Origin: Planktotalea sp.
GTDB taxonomy: Bacteria; Pseudomonadota; Alphaproteobacteria; Rhodobacterales; Rhodobacteraceae
Reading direction: 5' to 3'
Length of the DNA: 6,315 nt
Assembly: GCA_024645145.1 (NCBI GenBank)
Contig: JAHEGL010000155.1
Coordinates: forward strand, 1 to 6,315
This document shows positions 5,935 through 6,315 of the stretch, in pieces. Under the pieces are notes generated by a model. It was not told where the DNA came from, did no database searches, and was given only the letters and a program-made list of their open reading frames with translations. Position 1 is the stretch's first letter; each line of letters opens with the position of its first letter. The position numbers and the translations under genes were made by a program.

Positions 5935-6315
5935 TCAAGCCTTTAAGGCACTCAACACACGACGCGTAGCAGTGACCATTGGATCATGAGTTTCTTTCAA
6001 AATGCTGACCCGATCAAAACGCGAGGGATCAGCGTTCACCGCATTGCGCAGCGCCGCACCAAACACCATTCGCAGCTCGGTTCCGATGTTGTATTTACAA
6101 ATATGGGTATTTTTCGCAAGCCGCGCGCGCTGCTCTACAGGTACGCCAGAGCCGCCATGAATAACCAACGGAACGTTCGCCAAAGCTTGGATCGCTGCAA
6201 TTCGTGCCTCGTCTAAACCGCCTTCTGTATTCTGTTGGAGATGCACGTTCCCAACCGATATTCACATCTCAGTTCAAAGTCAACCGAACCAACAATCGCG
6301 CAGAGCGTTTCCGCG
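5935..6315 (-). pseudogene. Class II fructose-bisphosphate-type aldolase, C-terminal fragment with broken frame
   Basis: Class II ketose-bisphosphate aldolases use zinc to split fructose-1,6-bisphosphate or related sugars into two trioses. The intact part (stop TGA at 5935-5937 up to 6261) encodes ISVGNVHLQQNTEGG, then PLVIHGGSGVP, whose His at 6157-6159 is the expected zinc ligand. ICKYNIGTELR follows (the phosphate-binding NIGTE, like NIDTD in E. coli), and then a helical C-terminus ending RRVLSALKA. That is about 109 residues of an expected 280-300. An in-frame TGA at 6262-6264 directly precedes ISVGN. Farther upstream a different frame is open and reads AETLCAIVG. The two frames join correctly if 29 bases between two copies of TCGGTTG (minus strand; 6281-6287 and 6252-6258) are removed. 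The GTG at 6244-6246 lies inside a conserved motif and is not a credible start. A real disruption, a sequence error near the edge and a misjoin are all possible. The substrate within the aldolase family is undetermined. Confidence 0.7.

Noticed and set aside
1..6315. A previously undescribed multi-gene system
   Set aside because: All recognised genes are common housekeeping, signalling or envelope families in unrelated orientations; nothing in the layout indicates a new defence, mobile or biosynthetic system.

Overview
The window looks like an ordinary core-chromosome segment of an alphaproteobacterium, most likely of the Rhodobacterales/Roseobacter type. The grounds are the glutamyl-tRNA synthetase next to a type II citrate synthase, the EnvZ-like kinase with a characteristic N-terminus, and moderate GC with alphaproteobacterial codon use. 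This assignment rests on recognising protein families, not on a search. I found no phage, IS element, CRISPR array or defence system.

Layout. (1) Positions 3-881 (+) hold the 3' two thirds of gltX. After a 75-bp spacer with two mutually exclusive hairpins comes gltA, complete citrate synthase (957-2255, +). (2) A strong intrinsic terminator (2276-2309) separates gltA from a convergent EnvZ-like sensor histidine kinase (2308-3627, -); its T-run overlaps the kinase stop codon. (3) Only 41 bp upstream of the kinase start, and divergent from it, begins a LACTB2-like metallo-beta-lactamase-fold hydrolase (3669-4580, +). (4) A tRNA-Asn(GTT) gene with encoded CCA follows (4656-4730, +). A perfect 13-bp hairpin (4739-4768) then separates it from a convergent gene for a short exported HlyD-like periplasmic adaptor (4798-5763, -). 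(5) Upstream of the adaptor is a small promoter region with two direct repeats one helical turn apart. (6) The right edge holds the C-terminal third of a class II fructose-bisphosphate-type aldolase (from 5935, -). Its frame is broken at 6262-6264, next to a 29-bp offset between two copies of a 7-bp repeat.

Functionally the genes are a mix: translation (gltX, tRNA-Asn), the TCA cycle (gltA), sugar-phosphate cleavage (aldolase remnant), envelope signalling (kinase) and the envelope/export system (adaptor). Only gltX and gltA are likely to be co-transcribed. The kinase has no response regulator beside it, and the adaptor has no transporter beside it in the window. The points most worth checking are the broken aldolase, the orphan four-cysteine adaptor with its repeat-bearing promoter, and the tight divergent promoter region at 3608-3668.
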